A stretch of 64,000 nucleotides of DNA, taken from DATIUV01 sp049322755 (GTDB lineage Bacteria; Pseudomonadota; Gammaproteobacteria; Burkholderiales; UBA6910). The DNA is taken from contig JBMOQX010000034.1 of the NCBI GenBank assembly GCA_049322755.1, forward strand, positions 1 through 64,000, in the 5' to 3' direction. Positions 18,910 to 28,039 of this stretch are shown here, piece by piece. The notes below the pieces were generated by a model that searched no databases, was not told the DNA's origin, and was given only the letters and a program-made list of their open reading frames with translations. The position numbers and the translations under genes are program-made. Numbering within the stretch: position 1 is the stretch's first letter; the number at the start of each line of letters is the position of its first letter.

Positions 18910-20367
18910 TTACATCAGCACGACGTCGTACTGCTCCTGGGTGTAGAGCGTCTCCACCTGCAGGCTCACCGGCTTGCCGATGAAGTCCCCGAGCTGGGCG
19001 AGGCTGTGGGATTCCTCGTCGAGGAACAGGTCGATCACCGTCTGCGACGCCAGGATGCGGTACTCGCGCGCGTCGAACTGGCGCGCCTCGCGCAGCAGTT
19101 CGCGCAGGATCTCGTAGCACACCGTCTGCGCGGTCTTGATCTCGCCGCGCCCCTGGCAGGTGGGGCAGGGCTGGCACAGGATGTGGGCCAGGCTTTCCCG
19201 GGTGCGCTTGCGGGTCATCTCCACCAGACCGAGCGCGGTGAAGCCGTTCAAGGTCATCTTGACTCGGTCGCGGGTCAGCGCCTTCTTGAACTCGGACAGC
19301 ACCGAGCTCCGGTGCTCCTCGCTCTCCATGTCGATGAAGTCGATGATGATGATGCCGCCGAGATTGCGCAGGCGCAGCTGGCGCGCGATCACCTGCGCCG
19401 CCTCGAGGTTGGTCTTGAAGATGGTCTCGTCGAAGCTGCGCCCGGAGACGAAGCCGCCGGTGTTCACGTCGACGGTGGTGAGCGCCTCGGTCTGGTCGAT
19501 GATCAGATAGCCGCCGGACTTGAGGTCCACGCGCCGCGCCAGCGCCTTTTCGATCTCGTCCTCGACCCCGTAGAGATCGAACAGCGGCCGCTCACCGGCG
19601 TAATGGTCGATGCGCTCGACCGCGTTGGCGACGAAGTCGCTGGCGAACGCAATCATCTTCTGGTAGGTTTCGCGCGAGTCCACCAGCATGCGCGCGGTGT
19701 CATCGCCGACGAAATCCCGCAGCACGCGCAGCGACAGCGTGAGATCCTGGTAGAGCAGGGTCGGCGCCCCGGAGACGCGGAACTTTTCCTGGATGTCGGC
19801 CCACTGCTTTTTTAGATAGCCGATGTCCGCTACCAGCTCGCCCTCGGTGGCCGCCTCGGCGTTGGTGCGGATGATGTAGCCGCCGCCCTCCCCCGGGGGG
19901 ATCAGCTGCAGCAGCTTTTCCTTGAGCAGCTGGCGTCCGGTTTCGTCCTCGATGCGCTGGGAGATGCCGATGTGGGACTCCTGCGGCAGGTAGACGAGAA
20001 AACGCCCGGCGATGCTGATCTGGGTCGAGAGCCGCGCGCCCTTGCTGCCGATCGGATCCTTGATCACCTGCACCAGCAGGTTCTGCCCCTCCGACAGCAC
20101 CCGCTCGATGGGCAGCCCGGACTGGCTGCCGTTCTGCTTCAGGCCCCAGATGTCCGCCACGTGCAGGAACGCCGCGCGGTCGAGCCCGACGTCGATGAAC
20201 GCCGACTGCATGCCCGGCAGCACCCGCGAGACCCGGCCGACGTAGACGTTGCCCACCAGGCCGCGGCTGGTGGTGCGCTCGATGTGCAGTTCCTGCACGA
20301 CGCCCTGCTGGATCACCGCGACGCGGGTCTCCTGGGGCGTGACGTTGATGAGGATCTCGTCGCTCAT
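18910..20367 (-). CDS. rng: Ribonuclease G
   Basis: A single-strand endoribonuclease of the RNase E/G family, involved in 5'-end maturation of 16S rRNA and in mRNA turnover. It has 485 residues, RNase G length, without the RNase E scaffold tail. An S1 RNA-binding domain lies at about 38-130. The catalytic Mg-binding segments are VDVNTGGF and IIIDFIDME, and the zinc-link is CQPCPTCQGRG. It is last in a minus-strand group nadD-rsfS-rlmH-maf-rng. Confidence 0.96.
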   Translation of the reverse strand: MSDEILINVTPQETRVAVIQQGVVQELHIERTTSRGLVGNVYVGRVSRVLPGMQSAFIDVGLDRAAFLHVADIWGLKQNGSQSGLPIERVLSEGQNLLVQVIKDPIGSKGARLSTQISIAGRFLVYLPQESHIGISQRIEDETGRQLLKEKLLQLIPPGEGGGYIIRTNAEAATEGELVADIGYLKKQWADIQEKFRVSGAPTLLYQDLTLSLRVLRDFVGDDTARMLVDSRETYQKMIAFASDFVANAVERIDHYAGERPLFDLYGVEDEIEKALARRVDLKSGGYLIIDQTEALTTVDVNTGGFVSGRSFDETIFKTNLEAAQVIARQLRLRNLGGIIIIDFIDMESEEHRSSVLSEFKKALTRDRVKMTLNGFTALGLVEMTRKRTRESLAHILCQPCPTCQGRGEIKTAQTVCYEILRELLREARQFDAREYRILASQTVIDLFLDEESHSLAQLGDFIGKPVSLQVETLYTQEQYDVVLM

Positions 20368-20418
20368 GGCCGTGAACCGGCACTCGGGGGACGCCCGGGC
20401 GGCGGCCCCGCGGGGCGG

Positions 20419-21054
20419 TCAAAGGATTCCACAGCCGAAGTGTTTGAGCAACCGCGCGGTTTCGAACAAAGGCAGGCCCACCACCCCTGAATAGCTGCCG
20501 CTCAGGGATTCCACGAACACCGCCCCCAGTCCCTGGATCGCGTAGGCGCCGGCCTTGTCCATCGGTTCGGTGGTGGAAACGTAAGCGGCGATCTCGCTGT
20601 CATTGAGATCCCGGAACGTGACGTCGGAGCGGGACAGCGCGGCTTCCACCTGGTCCTCGAACGCCACCGCCACCGCCGTGTACACCTGATGCGTGCGCCC
20701 CGACAGCCGGCGCAGCAGATCGCAGGCGTGGGGCATGGACTCGGCCTTGCCCAGGATCTCGCCGCCCAGGGCCACGGCGGTGTCCGCCGCCACCAGGGGA
20801 AATACGGGGTACATCCGCGGCAGCCGCCGCTGCATCAGGTAGCGCATGCCGACCGCCGCTTTCGCCTGCGCCACGCGCACCGCGTACTGGTCGGGCGCTT
20901 CGCCGGGGAGCGGCGTCTCGTCGACGTCCCGGCTGCGGTCTGCGCTCTCGCGCAGCATCAGCAGCTCGAACTCGACGCCGATCTGCTTCAGCAGCTCGCG
21001 CCGCCTCGGGCTGCGGGAGGCCAGATAGACGCGGCGGCGCAGGCTGGTGCTCAT
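20419..21054 (-). CDS. maf: Maf family nucleoside triphosphate pyrophosphatase
   Basis: A house-cleaning pyrophosphatase that hydrolyses non-canonical or excess nucleotides (dTTP/UTP for YhdE types). I chose the ATG at 21054 (211 residues, MSTSLRRRVYLASRSPRRRELL), which places the conserved SxSPRRxELL motif at the N-terminus. The longer frame adds 34 unrelated residues overlapping rlmH. The VAADTAVALGGEILGK motif and the C-terminal YAIQGLGAVFVESLSGSYSG are typical. Confidence 0.93.
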   Translation of the reverse strand: MSTSLRRRVYLASRSPRRRELLKQIGVEFELLMLRESADRSRDVDETPLPGEAPDQYAVRVAQAKAAVGMRYLMQRRLPRMYPVFPLVAADTAVALGGEILGKAESMPHACDLLRRLSGRTHQVYTAVAVAFEDQVEAALSRSDVTFRDLNDSEIAAYVSTTEPMDKAGAYAIQGLGAVFVESLSGSYSGVVGLPLFETARLLKHFGCGIL

Positions 21055-21079
21055 GGGTCGGCGTTGGCTCCGGCAGGGT

Positions 21080-21550
21080 TCAGCCGCGGTGGTAAGGATG
21101 GCCTTTGAGCAGGGACACGGCTCGGTAAAGCTGCTCCGCCAGCACCACCCGGGCAAGCGCGTGCGGGAGCGTCATGGGCGAAAGCGACAGCGTGCGGTCG
21201 GCGCTGCGCCTGACGTCGGCGTGCAGTCCGTCGGCGCCGCCGATGATGAAGGCGAGCGGTGTCCCGCGGGTCATGGCGTGATCGAGAAACCGGGCGAACG
21301 CACGCGTATCGAAAGCCTCCCCTTGCTCGTCGAGAATCACCTTAAGTGCGCCCGCCGGAATCGCGGCCAGCAGGCGCTCGCCTTCCGTTTTCATCGCCGC
21401 CCTGGCGTCGCTGCGCGTCGAGCCCCGTGCGGCCGCCACCTGCTTCAGCTCCACCCGCGCCTCGCGCGGCATGCGCTTCAGGTATTCCGCCGTCGCCGCG
21501 TCCGCCCAGTCGGGCAGCCGGTCGCCGACCGCGACGATGGTGAATCTCAT
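21080..21550 (-). CDS. rlmH: 23S rRNA (pseudouridine-1915-N3)-methyltransferase
   Basis: A SPOUT-class methyltransferase that makes m3-pseudouridine 1915 in helix 69 of 23S rRNA. The 156-residue length is normal. The trefoil-knot SAM site is seen in LAFIIGGADGLHADVR, with the C-terminal signature AEQLYRAVSLLKGHPYHR. It lies 24 bp downstream of rsfS, part of the conserved ribosome-associated string. Confidence 0.96.
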   Translation of the reverse strand: MRFTIVAVGDRLPDWADAATAEYLKRMPREARVELKQVAAARGSTRSDARAAMKTEGERLLAAIPAGALKVILDEQGEAFDTRAFARFLDHAMTRGTPLAFIIGGADGLHADVRRSADRTLSLSPMTLPHALARVVLAEQLYRAVSLLKGHPYHRG

Positions 21551-21574
21551 CCCGGCAGCCGCCGGCCGCCGCGC

Positions 21575-21946
21575 TCAGCGCGTTCTCGCCGGCTCGGCCC
21601 GGCGCGGGCCGGCGCGCACCGGCCGCTCGCCGCCCCAGAGCTGCTCGAGGTCGTAATACTCGCGCGCCACCGGCTGCATGATGTGCACCACCGCGTCGCC
21701 GAGATCCACCAGGATCCACTCGGAGGAGCCCTCGCCCTCGACGCCGTGGACCGTACCGCCGGCTTTCTTGACCTGTTCCTGAACGTTCTTGGAAAGCGCC
21801 CGGGTCTGCCGCGCCGATTCGGCCGACGCAATGATCATGCGATCGAACAGGGGCGTGATTTTGGAGACGTTGAGCACCACGATGTCGCGCGCCTTGATGT
21901 CCTCCAGCGCGGCCACCGCGATCTTGACCAGCTTGTCGATTCTCAT
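21575..21946 (-). CDS. rsfS: Ribosomal silencing factor RsfS
   Basis: Binds ribosomal protein L14 and blocks subunit joining under nutrient limitation. The ATG at 21946 gives 123 residues (MRIDKLVKIAVAALEDIKAR) and overlaps the nadD stop by 4 bp (ATGA). A longer frame upstream reads antisense-like sequence inside nadD and is rejected. The core DARDIVVLNVSK-like strand and EGEGSSEWILVDLGDAVVHIM are typical. The C-terminus ends in a basic RAEPARTR tail. Confidence 0.95.
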   Translation of the reverse strand: MRIDKLVKIAVAALEDIKARDIVVLNVSKITPLFDRMIIASAESARQTRALSKNVQEQVKKAGGTVHGVEGEGSSEWILVDLGDAVVHIMQPVAREYYDLEQLWGGERPVRAGPRRAEPARTR

Positions 21947-22599
21947 CGGCCTCCGGCCAGATAGAGGGATTGCGAGCGAATATAATCGAGAACGGATTCG
22001 GGAAGCAAATAACGCACGCTGGCGCCGCGCCGGAGGCGCTCCCGTATTTCGCTCGCGGAAATTTCCAGGAGCCGCGTCGCCGCCGCCACGATCCGCCCCG
22101 CTTCGGCCTCGGCCAGCGCCGCCGGCGCCGGGCTGTGGCGCGCGTTCCAGTAGCGTTGCAGGGCCGCGCTCCAGCGCTCGGGAACGATGGCAACCCCCGG
22201 CCGCGCCACCACGGCGATGTGCGCCAGGTCGAACAGACGCTCCCAGCGCGACCATTCCGTGAGTCGGGCGAAGGCGTCAGCGCCGAGCACCACGACCGGC
22301 ATCGCGCCGCTTCCCAGCTCGCCGCACAAATGCTCCAGGGTGTCCACGGTGTAGCTTACGCCCGCGCGCTCGAGCTCGCAGCGCTCGAGCACGAACGCGG
22401 GGTTGCCGGCGATCGCCAGCTCCACCATGCGCGCCCTTTGCGCCGGCGTCGCCGACGGCTCCCCGCGCAGGTTGGGGCGCGCGGCCGGGACGAAGCGGAC
22501 TTCGGCCAGGCCGAGCTGCTCGGCGACTTCCTCCGCCACGCGCAGATGCGCATAGTGGATGGGGTCGAAGGTGCCGCCGTAGACGCCGATCAGCCGCAT
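21943..22599 (-). CDS. nadD: Nicotinate-nucleotide adenylyltransferase
   Basis: Converts nicotinate mononucleotide and ATP to deamido-NAD in NAD biosynthesis. It has 218 residues. The nucleotidyltransferase motif GGTFDPIHYAHL and the C-terminal ISASEIRERLRRG (ISSTxIR-like) motif are present. It starts 79 bp past the aceF stop on the same strand and overlaps rsfS. Confidence 0.95.
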   Translation of the reverse strand: MRLIGVYGGTFDPIHYAHLRVAEEVAEQLGLAEVRFVPAARPNLRGEPSATPAQRARMVELAIAGNPAFVLERCELERAGVSYTVDTLEHLCGELGSGAMPVVVLGADAFARLTEWSRWERLFDLAHIAVVARPGVAIVPERWSAALQRYWNARHSPAPAALAEAEAGRIVAAATRLLEISASEIRERLRRGASVRYLLPESVLDYIRSQSLYLAGGR

Positions 22600-22678
22600 G
22601 AGGGAGTCGGGTGCGGGCGCAACCCGGTGCCGGCCGGACGCCGGCTCCGGGAAGCGCGGCGGGCCGCCGCGGCCGCTC

Positions 22679-24271
22679 TCAAAGCACGAGCCGGCGCATG
22701 TCCGCCAGGAGGTCCGCCAGGTACGCGTTGAACCGCGCCGCGCCCGCGCCGTCCACCACCCGGTGATCCCAGGACAGGGACAGCGGCAGGATCAGGCGTG
22801 GCGCGAACTGCTTGCCGTCCCAGACCGGCCGCGTCGCCGCGCGGCAGACGCCGAGGATCGCGACTTCCGGCGCGTTGATGATGGGGGTGAAATAGGTGCC
22901 GCCGATGCCGCCGAGGGAGGAAATCGAGAACGTGCCGCCCTGCATGTCCGACGGCGCAAGCTTGCCGGCCCGGGCCTTGGCGGCGAGCGCCGACATCTCG
23001 CGCGCGATCTCGATCACGCCCTTGCGGTCGGCGTCCTTGACCACCGGCACCACCAGGCCGTTGGGCGTGTCGGCGGCGACGCCGATGTGATAGTACTTCT
23101 TGAGGACGATCGATTCGCCGTCGAGCGAGGCATTGAACTCGGGAAACTTCTTCAGCGCGGCGACGCAGGCCTTCACCAGGAACGCCAGCATGGTCACCTT
23201 GACGCCGCTCTTTTCGTGCTCCTTGTTCAGCCGCACGCGGAAGGCTTCCAGCTCGGTGATGTCGGCGTCGTCGTGGTTGGTGACGTGGGGGATGGAGACC
23301 CAGTTGCGGTGCAGCGCCGGCCCGGAGATCTTCTTGATGCGCGACAGCGGCTGCGTCTCGACCGGCCCGAACTTGGCGAAATCCACCTTCGGCAGCTCCG
23401 GCAGGCCGAGCGCCAGCCCGCCGCCGGCGGCCGCCCGCGGCGCCGACAGTGCCTGCTTGACGTAAGCCTGCACGTCTTCCGCGAGGATCCGGCCCTTCGG
23501 CCCGCTGCCCTTGACGACGCCCAGGTCGACGCCCAGCTCACGCGCGAAGCGGCGCACGCCGGGACTGGCGTGGGCCTTGCGGAACGCGCCTTCGTCAATC
23601 GCCGGCGCGGAAGTCGGCGGTGCGGCGGCGGGAGCCGCCCGCTCCGCCGGGGTTGCCGACGCCGGAGTGGCGGGCGCTGACGGCGCCGCCGCTTTCGCGG
23701 GCGCGGGGGCAGGCGCTTCGCCGCCCGCCTCCAGCACCAGGATCGCCGTGCCCTGGGAGACCTTGTCGCCCACCTTGACCCGGACCTCCTTCACGGTTCC
23801 GGCCACCGGCGCGGGCACGTCCATGGTGGCCTTGTCGGACTCCAGCGTGATGAGCGGATCCTCGGCCTTGACCGTGTCACCGGCTTTCACCAGCACCTCG
23901 ATCACCGGCACGTCCTTGAAATCGCCGATGTCGGGAACCGTCACCTCGCGCGTTTCACCCCGCGCCGCGGGCGCCGGCGCCGCCGCTGACGGCTCCTTGG
24001 CGGGCGCCGGGGCAGGGGTCGCCTCTTCCGCCGCCGGCTCCAGCGTGACGATGAGGGACCCCTGGGCCACCTTGCTGCCGACCTGCACCTCCACCGTACG
24101 CACGCGGCCCGCGAACGGCGCCGGCACGTCCATCGTGGCCTTGTCGGACTCCAGCGTCACCAGCGGATCCTCGGCCTTGACGGTGTCGCCCGGCTTCACC
24201 AGCACCTCGATGACGGGCACGTCCTTGAAGTCCCCGATGTCGGGAACCAGCACCTGTTTTGCGTCGCTCAC
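22679..24271 (-). CDS. aceF: Dihydrolipoyllysine acetyltransferase (pyruvate dehydrogenase E2)
   Basis: The E2 core of pyruvate dehydrogenase, which transfers acetyl from lipoyl-lysine to CoA. It has 530 residues. Two tandem lipoyl domains carry lipoylated Lys44 and Lys147, both in ESDKATMDVPAP. They are joined by Ala/Pro linkers to a peripheral-subunit-binding domain (about 235-270, ASPGVRRFARELGVDLG) and the catalytic domain with SLSWDHRVVDG. The two lipoyl domains are nearly identical over their cores, pointing to recent duplication or gene conversion. An lpd (E3) gene usually follows but is absent; nadD comes next. Confidence 0.96.
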   Translation of the reverse strand: MSDAKQVLVPDIGDFKDVPVIEVLVKPGDTVKAEDPLVTLESDKATMDVPAPFAGRVRTVEVQVGSKVAQGSLIVTLEPAAEEATPAPAPAKEPSAAAPAPAARGETREVTVPDIGDFKDVPVIEVLVKAGDTVKAEDPLITLESDKATMDVPAPVAGTVKEVRVKVGDKVSQGTAILVLEAGGEAPAPAPAKAAAPSAPATPASATPAERAAPAAAPPTSAPAIDEGAFRKAHASPGVRRFARELGVDLGVVKGSGPKGRILAEDVQAYVKQALSAPRAAAGGGLALGLPELPKVDFAKFGPVETQPLSRIKKISGPALHRNWVSIPHVTNHDDADITELEAFRVRLNKEHEKSGVKVTMLAFLVKACVAALKKFPEFNASLDGESIVLKKYYHIGVAADTPNGLVVPVVKDADRKGVIEIAREMSALAAKARAGKLAPSDMQGGTFSISSLGGIGGTYFTPIINAPEVAILGVCRAATRPVWDGKQFAPRLILPLSLSWDHRVVDGAGAARFNAYLADLLADMRRLVL

Positions 24272-24319
24272 GGTTGTTCCGCCTTGTTATCGGTTCGCGC
24301 CACGCGGGCCGTCACCGCC

Positions 24320-26983
24320 TCAGACCCGCGCCGGGTTCGGCCGCTCGGTGTCGATCTTGAAACGCTCGATGGCCTCCGCCACCTTCTCGACCGACATCTG
24401 GCCCTCGTCGGCCAGCGACTTCAGCGCCGCCAGCGTCACGTAGTTGCGGTCCACCTCGAAATGGCGGCGCAGCTTCTCGCGCGTATCCGAGCGGCCGAAG
24501 CCATCGGTGCCCAGCACCGTGTAGCGCCGCGGCACGAACTCGCGGATCTGGTCGGCGAAAATCTTCATGTAATCGGTCGATGCCACCACCGGGCCGGGAT
24601 GGTCCTTCAGGCACTGCTCGACGTAAGTGAGCCGCGGCTTCTCCGTCGGATGCAGCAGGTTCCAGCGCGCCACGTCCAGACCCTCTCGGCGCAGCTCGTT
24701 GAAGCTGGTGACGCTCCAGATGTCGGCAGCGACGCCATAGTCCGACTCCAGGATCCCGGCGGCGGCGATCGCCTCGCGCAGGATCGTGCCGCTGCCCAGC
24801 AGCTGCACCCGCGGCGCGTTCTTGCCTCTGCCCCGGCCCTGGCGGAACAGGTACATGCCCTTGAGGATGCCGTCGCGCGCCCCCTCCGGCAGCGCCGGAT
24901 GAGTGTAGTTCTCGTTCATCAGCGTGAGGTAATAGAACACGTCCTCCTGCTCCTTCATCATCCGCCGCAGGCCGTCCTGCACGATCACCGCCACCTCGTA
25001 GGCGAAGGTGGGATCGTAGGAGATGCAGTTCGGGATGGTGGAGGAGAGCACGTGGCTGTGGCCGTCCTCGTGCTGCAGGCCCTCGCCGTTCAGGGTCGTG
25101 CGCCCGGCAGTGCCGCCCAGCAGGAATCCGCGGCAGCGCATGTCGCCCGCGGCCCAGGCCAGATCGCCGACGCGCTGGAACCCGAACATCGAGTAGTAGA
25201 TGTAGAACGGGATCATGATCTGGTTGTGATTGCTGTAGGACGAGGCCGCCGCCATCCACGAGGCCATCGCGCCGGGCTCGTTGATCCCCTCCTGCAGAAT
25301 CTGGCCGCTCTTGTCCTCGCGGTAGAACATGAGCTGGTCCTTGTCCTCGGGCACGTAGAGCTGGCCCACCGACGACCAGATGCCCAGCTGCCGGAACATC
25401 CCCTCCATGCCGAAGGTGCGCGACTCGTCCGGCACGATCGGCACCACGTACTTGCCGACCTTTTTGTCCTTGACCAGGATGTTGAGCATCCGCACGAACG
25501 CCATGGTGGTGGAAAGCTCCCGCTCCTCGGAGCTCTTGAGCAGCGGCTCGAACGCCGACAGCTCCGGCACCTCCAGCGCCTTGTCGGCCTTCACCCGCCG
25601 TGCCGGCAGGTAGCCCCCCAGGTCCTTGCGCCGCTGGCGCATGTACTCCAGCTCCTTGGAGCCCTCCTCGAACCTGAGGTAGGGAACCTCCTCCAGCTTC
25701 TCGTCCGGGATCGGCAGGTTGAAGCGGTCGCGGAACGCCTTGAGCGAGATCGTCCCCATCTTCTTCTGCTGATGGGTGATGTTCTGGCCCTCGCCGGACT
25801 CACCCATGCCGTAGCCCTTGATGGTCTTGGCCAGGATTACCGTCGGCTGGCCGGCGTGGTTCACCGCCGCGTGGTAGGCGGCATAGATCTTGTGCGGGTC
25901 GTGGCCGCCGCGGTTGAGGCGCCAGATGTCGTCGTCGGTCATGTGGGCGACCATCGCCTTCAGCTCGGGGTACTTGCCGAAGAAATGCTCGCGCACGTAG
26001 GCGCCGTCCCTGGACTTGAACGTCTGGTATTCGCCGTCGACGCACTCCTCCATGCGCTTCAACAGCAGATCGTTCTTGTCCTGCGCCAGCAGCGGGTCCC
26101 AGTAGGAGCCCCAGATCAGCTTGATGACGTTCCAGCCGGCGCCGCGGAAGTTGCCTTCCAGCTCCTGGATGATCTTGCCGTTGCCGCGCACCGGGCCGTC
26201 GAGGCGTTGCAGATTGCAGTTGATGACGAAGATCAGGTTGTCCAGCCGCTCCCGCGACGCCAGCGCGATGGCGCCTTGCGATTCGGGCTCGTCCATCTCG
26301 CCGTCGCCGCAGAAGCACCAGACCTTGCGGCCTTCGGTGTTGACGATGCCGCGGTCGTTCAGGTACTTCATGAAGCGCGCCTGGTAGATCGCCTGCAACG
26401 GGCCCAAGCCCATCGACACCGTGGGAAAGCGCCAGAAATCCGGCATCAGCCACGGATGCGGATAGGAAGACAGCCCCTTGCCGTCCACCTCCTGGCGGAA
26501 GTTGTCCATCTGCTCTTCGGTGAGCCGGCCGAGCATGAACGCGCGGGCGTATACCCCGGGGGCCGAGTGGCCCTGGATGAAGACCAGATCCCCGCCGCGC
26601 TCGGGAGATTCCGCGCGCCAGAAATGATTGTAGCCGACGTCGTAGAGCGTCGCCGCCGAGGCGAAACTGGCGATGTGGCCACCGACGTTGGTGTGCTTGT
26701 TGGCGCGCAGCACCATCGCCATCGCGTTCCAGCGCGCGTACGATCGGATCGTGTGCTCGATCTCGTGGTCGCCGGGAGAACGGGCCTCCTTGTGCGGCGG
26801 GATGGTGTTGACATAGGGCGTGTTGGTGCAATACGGAAACGTGCCGCCGACGCGGCGGGCGCGCTCCATCAGGGCCTGCAGGATGTAGTAGGCGCGGTCC
26901 ACGCCTTCCTGCTCGAGAATCGCTTCCAGAGCGTCCAGCCACTCGCGGGTTTCCTGGGGATCGGTATCGGGCAACGCTGCCAT
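24320..26983 (-). CDS. aceE: Pyruvate dehydrogenase E1 component (homodimeric type)
   Basis: Thiamine-diphosphate enzyme that decarboxylates pyruvate and reductively acetylates AceF. At 887 residues it matches the single-chain gamma/betaproteobacterial E1. The ThDP motif begins GDGEMDEPESQGAI and ends near IFVINCNLQ. HSAPGVYARAF and a transketolase-like C-terminal half are visible. It lies 48 bp upstream of aceF. A 130-bp gap to folD may hold the operon promoter, but no clear hexamers were found. Confidence 0.97.
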   Translation of the reverse strand: MAALPDTDPQETREWLDALEAILEQEGVDRAYYILQALMERARRVGGTFPYCTNTPYVNTIPPHKEARSPGDHEIEHTIRSYARWNAMAMVLRANKHTNVGGHIASFASAATLYDVGYNHFWRAESPERGGDLVFIQGHSAPGVYARAFMLGRLTEEQMDNFRQEVDGKGLSSYPHPWLMPDFWRFPTVSMGLGPLQAIYQARFMKYLNDRGIVNTEGRKVWCFCGDGEMDEPESQGAIALASRERLDNLIFVINCNLQRLDGPVRGNGKIIQELEGNFRGAGWNVIKLIWGSYWDPLLAQDKNDLLLKRMEECVDGEYQTFKSRDGAYVREHFFGKYPELKAMVAHMTDDDIWRLNRGGHDPHKIYAAYHAAVNHAGQPTVILAKTIKGYGMGESGEGQNITHQQKKMGTISLKAFRDRFNLPIPDEKLEEVPYLRFEEGSKELEYMRQRRKDLGGYLPARRVKADKALEVPELSAFEPLLKSSEERELSTTMAFVRMLNILVKDKKVGKYVVPIVPDESRTFGMEGMFRQLGIWSSVGQLYVPEDKDQLMFYREDKSGQILQEGINEPGAMASWMAAASSYSNHNQIMIPFYIYYSMFGFQRVGDLAWAAGDMRCRGFLLGGTAGRTTLNGEGLQHEDGHSHVLSSTIPNCISYDPTFAYEVAVIVQDGLRRMMKEQEDVFYYLTLMNENYTHPALPEGARDGILKGMYLFRQGRGRGKNAPRVQLLGSGTILREAIAAAGILESDYGVAADIWSVTSFNELRREGLDVARWNLLHPTEKPRLTYVEQCLKDHPGPVVASTDYMKIFADQIREFVPRRYTVLGTDGFGRSDTREKLRRHFEVDRNYVTLAALKSLADEGQMSVEKVAEAIERFKIDTERPNPARV

Positions 26984-27113
26984 GGCTCCACCTCGTTGTT
27001 ATGACGCCGACACTGATGCGTTCGACGGTGATCGGGCTGCAGCGAGTTCCCGGCCTATGGGCGCCGCGGCGGGGACTCGGAGGGACGTTTCATGATAGCG
27101 GAGCCCACGCGAT

Positions 27114-27977
27114 TTAGCCACGCGGGGCCGCGGCGGCGCGCTCCGCCGCCCGCAGCGTGTTCTCCAGCAGCATGGTGATGGTCATGGGTCCGACGCCGCC
27201 CGGCACCGGCGTGATGCGCGAGGCGACCCGCCGCACGCCGTCGAAATCCACGTCGCCGACGATGCGCCCGCCCGCAGGCCGGTTGACGCCGACATCCACC
27301 ACCACCGCCCCGGGTTTCACCATGTCGGCGGTGACGAGGCCCGGCCGGCCCGCCGCCACCACCAGGATGTCGGCCTGGCGCGTGAATCCGGCCAGGTCGG
27401 GCGTGCGCGAATGGCACACGGTGACGGTGGCGTCCCGCGCCAGCAGCATCAGCGCCAGCGGCTTGCCGACGATGGGGCTGCGCCCGACGACGACGGCATG
27501 GCGCCGGGCGATGGGGATGCTCTCGTGCTCCAGCATGCGCACCACCGCGGAGGGTGTGCACGGCGGATAGGTTTCGGCGCCGATCAGTAGCGCCCCCAGG
27601 TGCTGGAAGCGGAAGCCGTCCACATCCTTCTCGGGGGCCACGGCCTCCAGCATGTCGCGCATGTCGATGTGGCGCGGCAGCGGGAGCTGGATCAGCACGG
27701 CGTGCACCGCGGAATCGGCGTTGAGCCCGGCTATGTGCGCCAGCAGCGTCTCCTCGCCCACGTCGGCGGGGAAGCGCTCCAGCGTCGAGCGGATGCCGAT
27801 GCTCTCGCAGGCCTGGGCCTTGCTGCGCACGTAGACCTGGGACGCGGGGTTCTCCCCCACCATCACCGCCGCCAGGGCCGGGCGCACGCCATGCTCGATC
27901 AGGCGGTTGGCGCGCACTTTGAGCGCGGCGCGGATCTCTTCGGCGATGGCACGGCCGTCGAGGAGAGTGGCGGTCAT
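27114..27977 (-). CDS. folD: Methylenetetrahydrofolate dehydrogenase/cyclohydrolase
   Basis: A bifunctional one-carbon enzyme interconverting 5,10-methylene-, 5,10-methenyl- and 10-formyl-THF with NADP. I chose the ATG at 27977 (287 residues, MTATLLDGRAIAEEIR). Catalytic Lys is in the QVYVRSKAQACE segment. The NADP site motif is VVGRSPIVGKPLA, and PVPGGVGPMT is at the C-terminus. It has its own TATAAT-like element 24 bp upstream of the start. Confidence 0.97.
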   Translation of the reverse strand: MTATLLDGRAIAEEIRAALKVRANRLIEHGVRPALAAVMVGENPASQVYVRSKAQACESIGIRSTLERFPADVGEETLLAHIAGLNADSAVHAVLIQLPLPRHIDMRDMLEAVAPEKDVDGFRFQHLGALLIGAETYPPCTPSAVVRMLEHESIPIARRHAVVVGRSPIVGKPLALMLLARDATVTVCHSRTPDLAGFTRQADILVVAAGRPGLVTADMVKPGAVVVDVGVNRPAGGRIVGDVDFDGVRRVASRITPVPGGVGPMTITMLLENTLRAAERAAAAPRG

Positions 27978-28001
27978 GATGCAGCGCAAAAAAAAACGGC
28001 A

Positions 28002-28007
28002 ATTATA
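28002..28007 (-). promoter_or_regulatory. Candidate -10 element of folD
   Basis: Reads TATAAT on the minus strand, 24 bp upstream of the folD ATG, followed by an A/T run (about 27988-27996). The matching -35 position is GC-rich with no recognisable hexamer. The T-run on the minus strand could also help end transcription from the upstream gene. Confidence 0.4.
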
Positions 28008-28039
28008 GCCGAGCGCGTTCCGGACCCGCGGCGGCGCGC

